Positions 36,306 to 45,084 of a stretch of DNA of 64,000 nt are shown here, piece after piece (positions within the stretch are counted from its first letter, which is position 1; each line of letters begins with the position of its first letter). Origin of the DNA: Bryobacterales bacterium KBS 96 (GTDB lineage Bacteria; Acidobacteriota; Terriglobia; Bryobacterales; Bryobacteraceae); contig KB906767.1 in the NCBI GenBank assembly GCA_000381625.1, positions 4,269,357 through 4,333,356 of the forward strand, read 5' to 3'. The notes under the pieces were generated by a model that did no database searches, was not told the origin of the DNA, and was given only the letters and a program-made list of their open reading frames with translations. Made by a program: the position numbers and the translations under genes.

Positions 36306-37976
36306 TTACTGAGGAGGCGGCGGCGGTGGAGCCCCGGGATTTGCGGGCGCCGGTGGGGCTGCCGGGGCTTGGCCATTCGGAGGCGCTGGCGTTGCGCCGG
36401 GTTGTCCCTCCGGCGCCTCCGGATTTCCGCCGATCGCTCCGCCAGAAACCACGATTTCCACCCGGCGATTCTGCTGGCGTCCCTTTGCGCTGTCGTTGGA
36501 AGCGATGGGATTGGTTTTGCCGAATCCTTTCGCGGTGACTGAATCCGCCGATATGCCCTGTGAAATCAGATAGTCGCGAACCGCGTCCGCACGTTGCTCG
36601 GAAAGCTTCTGGTTGAATTCGTCGCTGCCCACGTTATCGGTGTAGCCTTCGACTTGCAGCTTCATGTCCGGATGGGCGAGCAGGATACCTGAAACCTTCG
36701 CCAATTTTTCCCGCGTATCCGGCTTTAACGTGTACTTGCCAAAATCGAACAGAACGTCGGAGAGATTCATGATGAGACCGCGCGCGGTCTCACGAGTCTG
36801 CAGCACCTGATTGAGTTGCGCCAGCATCTGTTTGCGCATCGCTTCCCTCTGGGCATCGGCCTGGGAGGCTGACTGTCTGGCGCGTTCAGCTTCGGCGGCG
36901 GCTTGTGCTTGGGCGGCTTCCGCAATCTTTCTGGCGCGCTCCGCCTGCTCGCGCTTCTGGGCGTCCAATTGCGCCTGCTGTTCGGCCAACTGCCGCTGCT
37001 GATCGGCCAATTGCTGCTGGCGTGCCGATTCCGCGGCGGCCGCCTTCGCAGCCGATACCCGGGCAGCCTGCTCTTCGCGCTGCATCTGAAGCGCTAGTTC
37101 GCGCTGCCGGCGGATGGAGATGATGCGGGCATCTTCCGACTTTTGAACTGCCTCGCGCGATGTCATGATCACCGGCCTCTCGCCGGCCTTCCGATCCTGA
37201 TATTGTTGGGCCTGATTGAGCAGATTCTGAGCATTCTGAAATACCTCGGTTGCGTACTTATCGGCGCCCGCGGCGCGCGATAGCAGGACGGCGTTGCGCG
37301 CCTCATACAACTCCAACGGCACCTTCTTGTCCATTTGCATCGGCTCCTCCCTGCCCGAAGGGAGCTGTGCCGTATAGATGCCACGGGGAAGGAGCTGATA
37401 TTTTGCGTCCACTTCTTCAAATTTGCCCTTCGTATCTTTGCGGATGATGTTTTCCATCACCACGACATCGCTGGGCTGGGTCACCGCAAAATAGGGCTCC
37501 GCAGTCACGATCAAGCCGAACGACTGGAGATCGGTGGTTACGTCGATATCGGCGTTGCCGTCGCCATTGACCAGCAACTCGCCGAGGTTCTTTGGGCGCC
37601 CGTCGGGCGTGATGGCCCAGAGTACGTACGTGAGATATTCGTTGCCGAATGTCATTGCCGGCGGTAGCCGCTTCACCGTGGCCTTCACTTGGATGTATCC
37701 CTTGCGGCTGTTCACCTGCGCTTGCCCGTTCGCCTTAGGCGCCAGCGCGGTGCCCTGAAAATCGACCTTAGTCCAACCACTCCGATTGCGGTAGCTCACC
37801 GCCTGGATGGTTCGGGAGACCACCTGGACGCGGAAAATGGGATTCTTCTGCTGTGAAGATGGCTCGGTTTGCTCCTGACCGTTTTGCTCCTGAGTTGCTT
37901 TCTGCGTCGGGTTGGCCTCCTGGGCCAAGAGCATTCCTCCTAACGCAAACACCGCCAAAATAAGAGAAGACTTCAT
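36306..37976 (-). CDS. OmpA-family outer-membrane protein with central coiled coil
   Basis: About 556 residues from the ATG at 37976, which gives a signal peptide (SSLILAVFALGGMLLAQ) and an AAAGGACGG-like site upstream. The order is: a low-complexity Gln/Glu linker, a beta-rich domain (about 45-235), an Ala/Gln/Glu-rich coiled coil (about 260-390, QQQLADQQRQLAEQQAQLDA), an OmpA C-terminal peptidoglycan-binding domain (LQVEGYTDNVGSDEFNQKLS, AKGFGKTNPIASNDSAKGR, QQNRRVEIVV) and a Pro/Ala tail. A paralogue lies at 59739. Confidence 0.85.
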   Translation of the reverse strand: MKSSLILAVFALGGMLLAQEANPTQKATQEQNGQEQTEPSSQQKNPIFRVQVVSRTIQAVSYRNRSGWTKVDFQGTALAPKANGQAQVNSRKGYIQVKATVKRLPPAMTFGNEYLTYVLWAITPDGRPKNLGELLVNGDGNADIDVTTDLQSFGLIVTAEPYFAVTQPSDVVVMENIIRKDTKGKFEEVDAKYQLLPRGIYTAQLPSGREEPMQMDKKVPLELYEARNAVLLSRAAGADKYATEVFQNAQNLLNQAQQYQDRKAGERPVIMTSREAVQKSEDARIISIRRQRELALQMQREEQAARVSAAKAAAAESARQQQLADQQRQLAEQQAQLDAQKREQAERARKIAEAAQAQAAAEAERARQSASQADAQREAMRKQMLAQLNQVLQTRETARGLIMNLSDVLFDFGKYTLKPDTREKLAKVSGILLAHPDMKLQVEGYTDNVGSDEFNQKLSEQRADAVRDYLISQGISADSVTAKGFGKTNPIASNDSAKGRQQNRRVEIVVSGGAIGGNPEAPEGQPGATPAPPNGQAPAAPPAPANPGAPPPPPPQ

Positions 37977-38027
37977 TGCACCCGTCCTTTCGCGTTTAGC
38001 TGAGTGGTGCAAGAAGTTTACCAAACG

Positions 38028-40502
38028 CTAACCGGTTGATTTCACAGCCGAAGAGGGAACGGCTCGAGCGGCGGTCAGGTACTTTTTGCCCAGAGGCGAA
38101 ACTAGAGCCGATGCAAGAGCGGCCAGATAAAATAGGCCGCCAATAATGAGAGTGTTTTGCAGCCCAAAGTAAATGGCGAGAACAATTGCTCCGGCCGAAC
38201 CTAGCACGCTCGCGGCCGCATTGATGGCCCAGGCCCAGCGGACGTTCTGGGGCATGATGTTTTCCAACCGCGTGAGCCCAGAAGGGAAGGGCATTCCCAT
38301 GGCAAAACCCGGAGGCGCGATGAGCAGGACGGAAACCAGAACCTTCACCGGGAATGGCAGGCCGACGCCACCCTCGGTTACCTGGGTCACGATCAGCGAG
38401 AGCAGCAGGATCGCGGCCGAGATGCAGATGAGGACCGCCGTGAGCCGGTTCATTGAGCCGCGGACGATGCGCTTGCTGAAGAAGCTACCTACGCCGCTTG
38501 AGATGAGCATGGAGAAGATGATGACGGTCAGCGCATACGTCGGGTGCCCGAGAAAAAGCACGAATTTTTGTATGAGCGCAACCTGGACCAGGATGTAGCC
38601 GGCGCCAATGCAGAGAAAGTAGACGAGCGACGGGATGGCGCCTGGCTCGGCTGGCAGGCGATGTCCCAACAATACTGGCGGCAACGCCAAAATGATTAAA
38701 GTCGCGACGATGCTGACGGCGACCAGACCGAAAAGCAGCGGCACAGCTTTATTGATTTTGTAATCGGCGCTGGAATGTGACGCGGTCGTGATGAATCGCC
38801 AGAGGTCGCGCGGCTGCACGGTGTAAAAAAAGAACGGACGATTGTCAGTAACGGGGCGTACGTCGAAATCGTAAGCATCGTAAAACTGTTCGGGGTTACT
38901 CGTGAGCAGAAGATCGCGAAACGCGCTGGGTTGGCCGGTCCCCGGCAGATACACGCCTTCCATCTTCGCTTTGACGAGGGCCGCCTTCGCGCGCGCGACG
39001 TCATCGGCGGAAAATGGCTTACGTGAAATCAGGATGGTGTCCTGGGCGCCCCAGGCATACAGGTTCTGCACGTTCTGACGCAGCACCATAATGTGCCGGG
39101 CGACGTCGTGTTCACCGAGCTGTTCGAGCGCGGCGCGGGCGAGTGATACAACGCGGAGCGATTCGCGCGGCGGTTTAAATCCCCATCGTGTAAACGCCAT
39201 CACGCCGCTATCGGTCAGATGGGTGAGGTAATCGCGAAAGGCATTCGTCGTGTAGAGATTGTTTTCGGAAAGGGCGAAGGCGCCGGCCGCGGTGGAAGCC
39301 CATGTATCGACGAGGGTGGCCTGCAGCACCTGATATTTTTCGTGGCTGCGGCGCACGAACGACCGTCCGTCTTCCACGACGATATGCACGTCCGGCCGGC
39401 TGTACAGATATTGGCTGTATGCGGGAAATTTCTTCCGCATGATATCGGTGGCGATGATCGGGTTAATTTCTACGCCGGTTACATCCTTGCTGCCGGATGC
39501 GATGGCGCGGGCAACATCCCAGCCGCCGCCGGGTCCGATGACGAGCGTCTTTGCGCCGGGACGCAGGATATACGGGAACCCCGGACCCTCATAAGTAAGA
39601 TTGTGCTTTTGATCGGGCGTCAGATGGGCGAAATCGAAATTCGCCACTCCGGTGGCCGCATCGCCGTCGATGACGATGCTCTTCACGCTGGAGTTCGGCT
39701 CTGTTGTCAGTCCGATGCGGGAAAAACTATTCCAGCGGACGAACTCCTCATGTCGCAGCGCGTGCCCTTTGGCGTAATGCAGATCGATGACCACTTTCTT
39801 AGCGTTGTATGTGATCAGGCAAACGAACGCGAGCGCCAGCGCCACGCCCAGGATGCGGCCGCGCGTGTGGCCCGCAACATGGAACCAGATCGCCGCGGAG
39901 ACGGCAAACAGCACTGCGGACACGAGCAGCGTGTTTGGGCCGCCGATCCAGTTGAGGAAGGGAACCAGGACGGCGCACCCGCCGGCCGCGCCGATCAAAT
40001 CGAAGAAATAGATCCGGTCAACGCGCTGGATCGTGTCAGCCACCACGAGCGAAACGATTGTCCCCGAAAGAAAGAACGGCAGGGCGCAGATGAAATAGAC
40101 CGGCAGGACATCCAGCATGTGCAGATCGCCCTTACGGGTCAGCAGGAACTGTAACGCAAGAACGACTGAAATGGAGTCGATGACGGCGAGCGCCCCGAGT
40201 TTGCGGTAGAGGCCGCCCTTCCAACCTGCAACGACATAGGAGAAGACGCCTCCGGCCCCCAGACCGAAGAGCGCGATAGATATCGCCAGAAACGCGAAAT
40301 GGTAGTAGAAGACGACCGAAAATATGCGAGTGAGCGACAGTTCGAGCAATAACGATGCAAGCGTCGTTACTGCCACCCCGAGATAAATCTGGGGCCAGAT
40401 GCGCTGCTGGCCGGCAGCGAAGCGTTCGGATTTTCGCGAGTCGAGGGAGGACAACTTACTATGGTAAAGGACGCAGAGAGGAGTGGCGCGGATTCCTCGC
40501 AA
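38028..40502 (-). CDS. Polytopic membrane protein with spermidine-synthase-like domain
   Basis: An 824-residue protein with about seven N-terminal and seven C-terminal hydrophobic segments flanking a soluble Rossmann methyltransferase-like domain: TLVIGPGGGWDVARAIASGS, VTGVEINPI and VVEDGRSFVRR. The motif order is that of spermidine synthases fused to membrane transporters, widespread and uncharacterised. The substrate is unknown. The TTG at 40502 opens the frame; a TTG 16 codons later (LSSLDSRKSERFAAG) is an alternative start. It ends 51 bases before the OmpA gene start on the same strand. Confidence 0.75.
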   Translation of the reverse strand: MRGIRATPLCVLYHSKLSSLDSRKSERFAAGQQRIWPQIYLGVAVTTLASLLLELSLTRIFSVVFYYHFAFLAISIALFGLGAGGVFSYVVAGWKGGLYRKLGALAVIDSISVVLALQFLLTRKGDLHMLDVLPVYFICALPFFLSGTIVSLVVADTIQRVDRIYFFDLIGAAGGCAVLVPFLNWIGGPNTLLVSAVLFAVSAAIWFHVAGHTRGRILGVALALAFVCLITYNAKKVVIDLHYAKGHALRHEEFVRWNSFSRIGLTTEPNSSVKSIVIDGDAATGVANFDFAHLTPDQKHNLTYEGPGFPYILRPGAKTLVIGPGGGWDVARAIASGSKDVTGVEINPIIATDIMRKKFPAYSQYLYSRPDVHIVVEDGRSFVRRSHEKYQVLQATLVDTWASTAAGAFALSENNLYTTNAFRDYLTHLTDSGVMAFTRWGFKPPRESLRVVSLARAALEQLGEHDVARHIMVLRQNVQNLYAWGAQDTILISRKPFSADDVARAKAALVKAKMEGVYLPGTGQPSAFRDLLLTSNPEQFYDAYDFDVRPVTDNRPFFFYTVQPRDLWRFITTASHSSADYKINKAVPLLFGLVAVSIVATLIILALPPVLLGHRLPAEPGAIPSLVYFLCIGAGYILVQVALIQKFVLFLGHPTYALTVIIFSMLISSGVGSFFSKRIVRGSMNRLTAVLICISAAILLLSLIVTQVTEGGVGLPFPVKVLVSVLLIAPPGFAMGMPFPSGLTRLENIMPQNVRWAWAINAAASVLGSAGAIVLAIYFGLQNTLIIGGLFYLAALASALVSPLGKKYLTAARAVPSSAVKSTG

Positions 40503-40528
40503 GTGAGGAAATTTGCAGGGGCTATGCG

Positions 40529-41644
40529 TTACCCGGCTTCCATCGCCGCCTGCATCATCGCTCGTGCATAACCGACATTGAAGGCGAACCCGGCGTAGGA
40601 ACCGCCGCCGGGGTACATAGATTTGAAGGCCCGCCGCGTCGCGGGTGATTCGTCCTTATCGGCTTCAAGCCCTCGCTGATGTTCCGGGTAGATCAGCCTG
40701 GGATACTTCAGCTTCACCAGTTCGCGCATTACCCCGAACATATCCACCTGCCCCGCGTCGATGAACACCTCGGTATATTCTTCGTGCGGTTTCCGGACTC
40801 GTACATTCCGGTAGTGCACATGATTGATGCAGTCCTTCTTCATAAAATAGCGGCAGACCTCAACCGGATCTTCGCCCATTTCACGCGTGACTCCGCAATC
40901 GAACGTAATTCCGTTGTAGGGGCTGGGAACAATGTCCACGAGTTTCTTCCACCCCGCCAGCGATCCCATAATCTGGCCGGAACCACGGCTGAGCGGGACC
41001 GGAGGATCGTTCGGGTGAAGAGCCAGCCGCACATTCGATTCTTTCGCCACCGGCACAACCGCCTTCAGGAAATAAGTGGCGTTCTTCCACATTTCATCGA
41101 GACTGTGCGCGCCCTCATTCGGCAGCGCAGGCAGATCCTTCATGCGTTGGTAATCGAAAGCGGTGTATCCGGCGCCCCCGCGCCCGGTTTCCGCGTAGTA
41201 GCCCTCCATCGCGCGGTGTGCATAAAAGTTGTATTCGACAACGGGCAAGCCGACACGGCCGGCGGCGCGGATGGATTGTTGAACCTTTTCAATCTCTTCA
41301 TCGCGGCCCGGCTTTCCGTAGAGCGTGTTCGGAAACCCGCCGATCATCAGGTTCGCCAGAGTCAGGCCGCCGGCTTTGTATTTGTCGATCATGGTCCGAA
41401 GTTCCGCCTCTTGCCAGGGGATTCGCGGGCCGCCGCGAAGCACGTAATTCACTCCAAGCTGCTTCACTTCGCGCATGGCCGTTTCGTCCGCGGGACCAAT
41501 GCCGAGGCAAAGCTTCGGAGTGCCGGCGCCCTCGGTGAGCGGCCAGTTGTCGAGCGCCGCGGATGCGGTCTGAGGAAGTTGAGAGATCAAGGCAGTCGCC
41601 CCGAGCGTCTGCATCATGCCTCTACGGGAAAGCGGCAGCTTCAT
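40529..41644 (-). CDS. Tat-exported UxuA/xylose-isomerase-like TIM-barrel protein
   Basis: A 371-residue protein. The N-terminus LSRRGMMQTLGATALISQLP is a twin-arginine signal (SRRGMMQ), so export folded is likely. The barrel has mannonate-dehydratase-like motifs: EGAHSLDEMWKNATYFLKAV, VAKESNVRLALHPNDPPVPL and GITFDCGVTREMGEDPVEVC, then HVHYRNVR and FIDAGQVDMFGVMRELVKL. UxuA dehydrates D-mannonate to KDG. An exported version is unusual, so it may be a related epimerase or isomerase. Confidence 0.7.
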   Translation of the reverse strand: MKLPLSRRGMMQTLGATALISQLPQTASAALDNWPLTEGAGTPKLCLGIGPADETAMREVKQLGVNYVLRGGPRIPWQEAELRTMIDKYKAGGLTLANLMIGGFPNTLYGKPGRDEEIEKVQQSIRAAGRVGLPVVEYNFYAHRAMEGYYAETGRGGAGYTAFDYQRMKDLPALPNEGAHSLDEMWKNATYFLKAVVPVAKESNVRLALHPNDPPVPLSRGSGQIMGSLAGWKKLVDIVPSPYNGITFDCGVTREMGEDPVEVCRYFMKKDCINHVHYRNVRVRKPHEEYTEVFIDAGQVDMFGVMRELVKLKYPRLIYPEHQRGLEADKDESPATRRAFKSMYPGGGSYAGFAFNVGYARAMMQAAMEAG

Positions 41645-42200
41645 GTTTTCGATTCACCTCCGGAGGGTTTTGCCCGAACGAACCAGGGCACGGCAAGACC
41701 GATAGGAATTATATAGGGTTCGTACCGGCGCCCACGCAACGCAAGACTGCCGGCGCAATGTTGCCGCAGCCGCCTGCTCATCTCGAGCACGGAAACCAGT
41801 CGCGTATTCCAGTGCGGAAAGAGGCGATGTCATTGCGGTTTCCCGCATTCGGGCATTTGCTTGTGGGGCGGGTCCTTGGCCCATAAGGACTAACGTAAGA
41901 ACCTGGGATTTGAATCCACCCTTTCCCCTTGTTTGATAACTCGACCTGTCGTGCGCGACGGGTGATCGTTTCCGAGTGGGGGTGTGACTAGGAAAATAAG
42001 CGGATATAAGCCGACTTGAACGAGAAGCCGGCTTCGCCCAACAATTCTGCGCCGGGACATTTCCGATGAAGACTAACGACTTCTCGGTCCGTATCTGGCT
42101 TACACTCCCCGACTCCTTAACTTGGGCGGTAAACGGTAGGCCGTGATCGGTAATCTATCCGGCCCAGCGTCTAATTTCCGCCGGGCCAGATCCGGTACAA
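41645..42200. other. Gene-poor stretch at the left edge of an accessory island
   Basis: No convincing gene here. It contains one TTGTGGGG hairpin (separate entry) and several imperfect inverted repeats around 42005-42090 of the sort left by insertion sequences. The reading frames present are short and unlike known proteins. It precedes a run of degraded genes. Confidence 0.5.
41861..41890. repeat. TTGTGGGG-associated hairpin
   Basis: TTGTGGGG (41861-41868) followed after three bases by GTCCTT-GGCCCAT-AAGGAC, a six-base-pair stem with a seven-base loop. Third member of the set with 3429-3454 and 25415-25438. Confidence 0.45.
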
Positions 42201-42393
42201 GCATATGCACCGCTTTATCGGCGTGACGTGCAGCCGGATTTATTTGGGCAATGGTGCCTGATGCGTGAGTGGGGACGCAATCGGCGGTCCCCGGTCAGAC
42301 TCCCATCGCCCCCTTACCCTTCATCGCAGACCGCGTATGCGGCTCTTAAAGCGCAAAAGAGCGGCGCAGATATGGCCCATGAGCCCGCATTAG
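42201..42393 (+). pseudogene. WGR-domain protein remnant
   Basis: The plus strand encodes YRRDVQPDLFGQWCLMREWG followed by RNRRSPVRLPSPPYPSSQT and AYAALK. This closely follows short bacterial WGR proteins (QPDLFG-x-W-x-L-x-REWGR-x-G...). The WGR motif has lost part of its glycine pattern, and the basic tail expected after the last AALK (a KRKR run) is found only one base out of frame, ending at a TAG at 42391. No start codon or N-terminus is evident. I read it as a frameshifted, truncated remnant. Confidence 0.5.
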
Positions 42394-42405
42394 AGCGATC
42401 CGGCG

Positions 42406-42861
42406 CTACAGCTTGCTCGCCGAAAGTCGGAGGGAACCATCAATTAAGATGATAGGAGCAGTCGGCTCGCCCCGCTCTGCCATCTCTTTCTGGGTAGCGA
42501 GCAAGGCGCGGTCCTTGTCCCCCAGCTGGCCTACATCGAGGACGACATAATAGCCTCTCGTGGTTTGCTCCGCTTTTTGTATGTCTTTGGCTGCCGGGCA
42601 TAGCCCGCAACGAGCTTGCCGGTTGAGAGCTTCATTTCCATCACGACACGCCCATTGAACGCTTGCGGCACTTTGAAGTCCACTGGACCGTTGCCGTTTC
42701 GGCCTCCGGCTAAGACTTCCTCGTGCGCGCTGCCTTCCATCAGCAGTGGGCCCATAAACAGCTTCGTGTCTACATTGAGGGTCGGATTCGGAACGCCCGC
42801 TCGGTCAAGCTGCGCGGGGGTCCAGCTTCAAGTAATCAGAGAACCGAACACGATTTTTCAT
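42406..42861 (-). pseudogene. Frameshifted PD-(D/E)XK-nuclease-like gene
   Basis: Reading leftwards from the ATG at 42861: MKNRVRFSDYLKLDP, a one-base shift, then LNVDTKLFMGPLLMEGS and later NGNGPVDFKVPQAFNGRVVM and EMKLSTGKLVAGYARQ. A second shift follows, then KDIQKAEQTTRGYYVVLDVG, a stretch ending APIILIDGSLRLSASKL, and a TAG at 42406. The VDF...VMEMKL spacing recalls PD-(D/E)XK nucleases. The middle of the protein, between the SDYLKL block and the nuclease-like block, also appears to be missing. Two frameshifts plus a deletion mark it as dead. Confidence 0.65.
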
Positions 42862-43124
42862 TTTCGCCACGGTCAGTCAGGAATGTCGTTTAGAATTGCT
42901 GGCACATGAGTCACCCACACCGAGAAACGCAACACGTCGGTATGGTTACGGAAGCCGAGTTGCGTACACCGCCCATTGAGAGCCTAAAACAGTTATAGTA
43001 TGTTCTGTTTGGAAGACCAAGCCACACTTAAACACATCCCGATTTCCATTTCGCCCCGGGAGAGAGCGGCGCTCGATCAGCGCCAGATTAAGGGCGCGGG
43101 GGCTACTAATTAATACAATCCTGT

Positions 43125-43775
43125 ATGAATTCCTCTCTTTGGCAGCAGCTTCTTGTCCTCTTCGGCGGCAACGCGATGCTTTTGGCCGCGCTCGGGTTTC
43201 TTTTCAAATCCCTGCTATCACAGATGCTCGCCAAGGATATTGAGAAATTCAAGAGCGAGCTGAAAGCGGGCGCGGACGTTGAGCTGGAGCGCCGCAAACA
43301 CACGTCGCAAATAGCCGCGCTGGAGCATCAGGTACGGTTCTCCAAGCTCCACGAAAAGCGCGCCCTTGTCGTGGCAGATTTGTACGAGCGTTTTGTCGCG
43401 GCCTATTGGGCTGCATACACCTATCACCAGTGGTTGGTGCCAGGTGGTGGACCGAGTGAGGAGGACCAGGCCAGTCAAGCATTGCAGAAGCTCCATGAGG
43501 CTTACAAGTTCTTCGAGACGAACCGGATTTTTCTCTCACCCACGCTGACGAGTGCACTCGACACGTTTTTCGAGCGGGCCAAAACGCTCACGTTCAAAGC
43601 TCAATATTTCGCGTCTATACCTAACAAGACGGAAGAAACCGCGAAGCTCCACCACGAGGCCCGGCGCGAAGGACTGGATGCGTTCCAGAAGGAATTCCCC
43701 GCCATGCGGCAACGTCTGGACACTGAGTTTAGGAAACTGATTGAAACGACCGCTACAGAGGTACACCCTAATTGA
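43125..43775 (+). CDS. Membrane-anchored coiled-coil protein, unknown function
   Basis: A 216-residue protein: one N-terminal membrane segment (LLVLFGGNAMLLAALGFLFK) then a helical region rich in charged residues (DIEKFKSELKAGADVELERR) with the pattern FSKLHEKRALVVADLYERFV. Such single-span helical proteins are common in accessory regions. A -10-like TACAAT (43114-43119) ends five bases before the ATG and no Shine-Dalgarno is present, so the transcript may be leaderless. Its TGA overlaps the TTG of the next gene (TTGA), showing coupling to that frameshifted gene. Confidence 0.65.
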   Translation: MNSSLWQQLLVLFGGNAMLLAALGFLFKSLLSQMLAKDIEKFKSELKAGADVELERRKHTSQIAALEHQVRFSKLHEKRALVVADLYERFVAAYWAAYTYHQWLVPGGGPSEEDQASQALQKLHEAYKFFETNRIFLSPTLTSALDTFFERAKTLTFKAQYFASIPNKTEETAKLHHEARREGLDAFQKEFPAMRQRLDTEFRKLIETTATEVHPN

Positions 43776-44273
43776 ATCCCATCCTCGATTGGCTTCAACA
43801 CAACAAGGAGTGGGTGTTCAGCGGTGTCGGCGTTACGGGTGTTTGGGGTGTCATGGCTCTTTTGCGCTCGCTTTTCAGCCGAAGCGCGCGGAACGCGGCA
43901 GCGTCTCCACAGCCGCCCCGCCCCCCCTGCGCTGCAAGCAAATCTTGCTTTTGGTTTTCTGACCTACGGATCGGAACTCAGCGACCAGATGCTTCTCTTT
44001 ACTGTTGGCAATCCGAGTGACCGACCTACGCAATTAACTGGTATCCGCCTGCCGATAAAAAACGGCGGCAACATGGTGTTTCCATTTCTGGACGGCGAAA
44101 AGCGCCTGCCCTGCATGATTGAGCCGGGTACAAGCATCAAATTTTGGGTGAAGCTATCCGACGTTGAGGCAAGTATCCGGAGCAAGGGCTACGTCGGGTC
44201 GCTCGACGTGCATGCGGTGGCAAGCGACGGCTTGGGCAACGATTACAAAAGCAACACCGTTTCCGTCGGGTAA
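43772..44273 (+). pseudogene. Small membrane protein broken by a shift at a C7 tract
   Basis: The first frame (TTG at 43772) gives MNPILDWLQHNKEWVFSGVG, a membrane helix and ARNAAASPQPPRPP, then runs out of sense. One base out of frame, the sequence continues as ALQANLAFGFLTYGSELSDQ and a beta-rich domain (LLFTVGNPSDRPTQLTGIRL, IEPGTSIKFWVKLSD) to the stop at 44273. The switch falls at seven consecutive C's (43921-43927); one C fewer restores a single protein of about 166 residues. This could be a real mutation, a phase-variable tract or a sequencing error. Confidence 0.6.
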
Positions 44274-44521
44274 CTCTATCCACGAAGCGGCCAGCCAGTG
44301 GCCTTTATGGAACCGGACGCACGTTGTTTGCCCGCGCGCCGTGACTTCGTCATTTCGTTTCGGCACCGCCTCTGACAGGCCCTGAATCGAATGATCCGCA
44401 TAGGCCGATTCGCTCGTGCCCCGCAAAGTCACTTTTGTTGCGTACATCGTGCAACTCGCTTCATGGCCCCCGCCCTTTATGGTGCCGGGAAAACTGACGC
44501 GCTCTCTTTGAGATCCGATAT

Positions 44522-44758
44522 CTACTCCACTTTCCGCCATTCGCTCAGATCTTCGGGTATTCCCAAACTTGCGGTGTCAATCCCGCCGGAAATTGAAAAA
44601 GTGTGCCCCCCAGCGACATCTTCGGCCGCTTGTTCCGGGCGCGCGTAGCTCCCCAATGATTCATCCTCATAGACCGGATGAAAGCGCCCGCCACTCTCAG
44701 CGATGTAGAACGGCCCAATCCGGGTATTGCAGGCGAACAAATTGCGGAACCGTGGCAT
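44522..44758 (-). CDS. Small conserved hypothetical protein
   Basis: A 78-residue protein: MPRFRNLFACNTRIGPFYIA, HPVYEDESLGSYARPEQAAE, DVAGGHTFSISGGIDTASLG then IPEDLSEW. The pattern GPFYI...ED-ESLGSY-x-x-P-x-x-A...GGHTF...LGIP-x-DLSEW matches a small family of bacterial hypothetical proteins often found in accessory DNA. The ATG at 44758 and the intact length suggest it is functional. No role is known. The 248 bases between the preceding pseudogene and its stop hold nothing I can name. Confidence 0.6.
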   Translation of the reverse strand: MPRFRNLFACNTRIGPFYIAESGGRFHPVYEDESLGSYARPEQAAEDVAGGHTFSISGGIDTASLGIPEDLSEWRKVE

Positions 44759-45084
44759 AGAAACATTATCGCCCGAAATGTTTAGCGGTTGATCTGCTTC
44801 GAGCCGAAGAATCGTTAAGCAAAAGAGATTGCGCGTACGTTACCAGACGCCTTTCGACATGGTCAGCATCACGCTCTCCCGTGGGCATCGAAGATGCCGT
44901 AGCTGCTTGAGACTGGCCATGACAAGTAGCCCGCCGCAACCATAAGAATGAGCCTCTTCGAGTCGCAAAGTGCTAGCGCAGACAGACATGTTGGATGCAA
45001 AACGCGTAAGTACCGAAAAACACGGATCTAATCTGGCACGCTGACCGGGTTAAGCGAAGTTCCAATCTGCACCACAACCGACCA
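44759..45084. other. Non-coding stretch before the FRG gene
   Basis: 326 bases between the small conserved gene and the end of the FRG-domain gene. I see no gene, repeat or clear regulatory site. Confidence 0.4.

Noticed and set aside
39219-40154. 311-codon plus-strand frame
   Set aside because: Antisense to the spermidine-synthase-like membrane gene, with no motifs of its own.
40679-41716. 345-codon plus-strand frame
   Set aside because: Antisense to the UxuA-like gene, whose sequence motifs are strong.
41895-41925. tRNA T-arm-like sequence GGATTCAAATCC on the minus strand, possible att site
   Set aside because: Stem pairing fails at two positions and no acceptor, D or anticodon arm is visible.
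44154-44540. 128-codon minus-strand frame
   Set aside because: Its C-terminal half is antisense to the frameshifted membrane gene's second exon-like frame and it overlaps the end of the small conserved gene; no motif.
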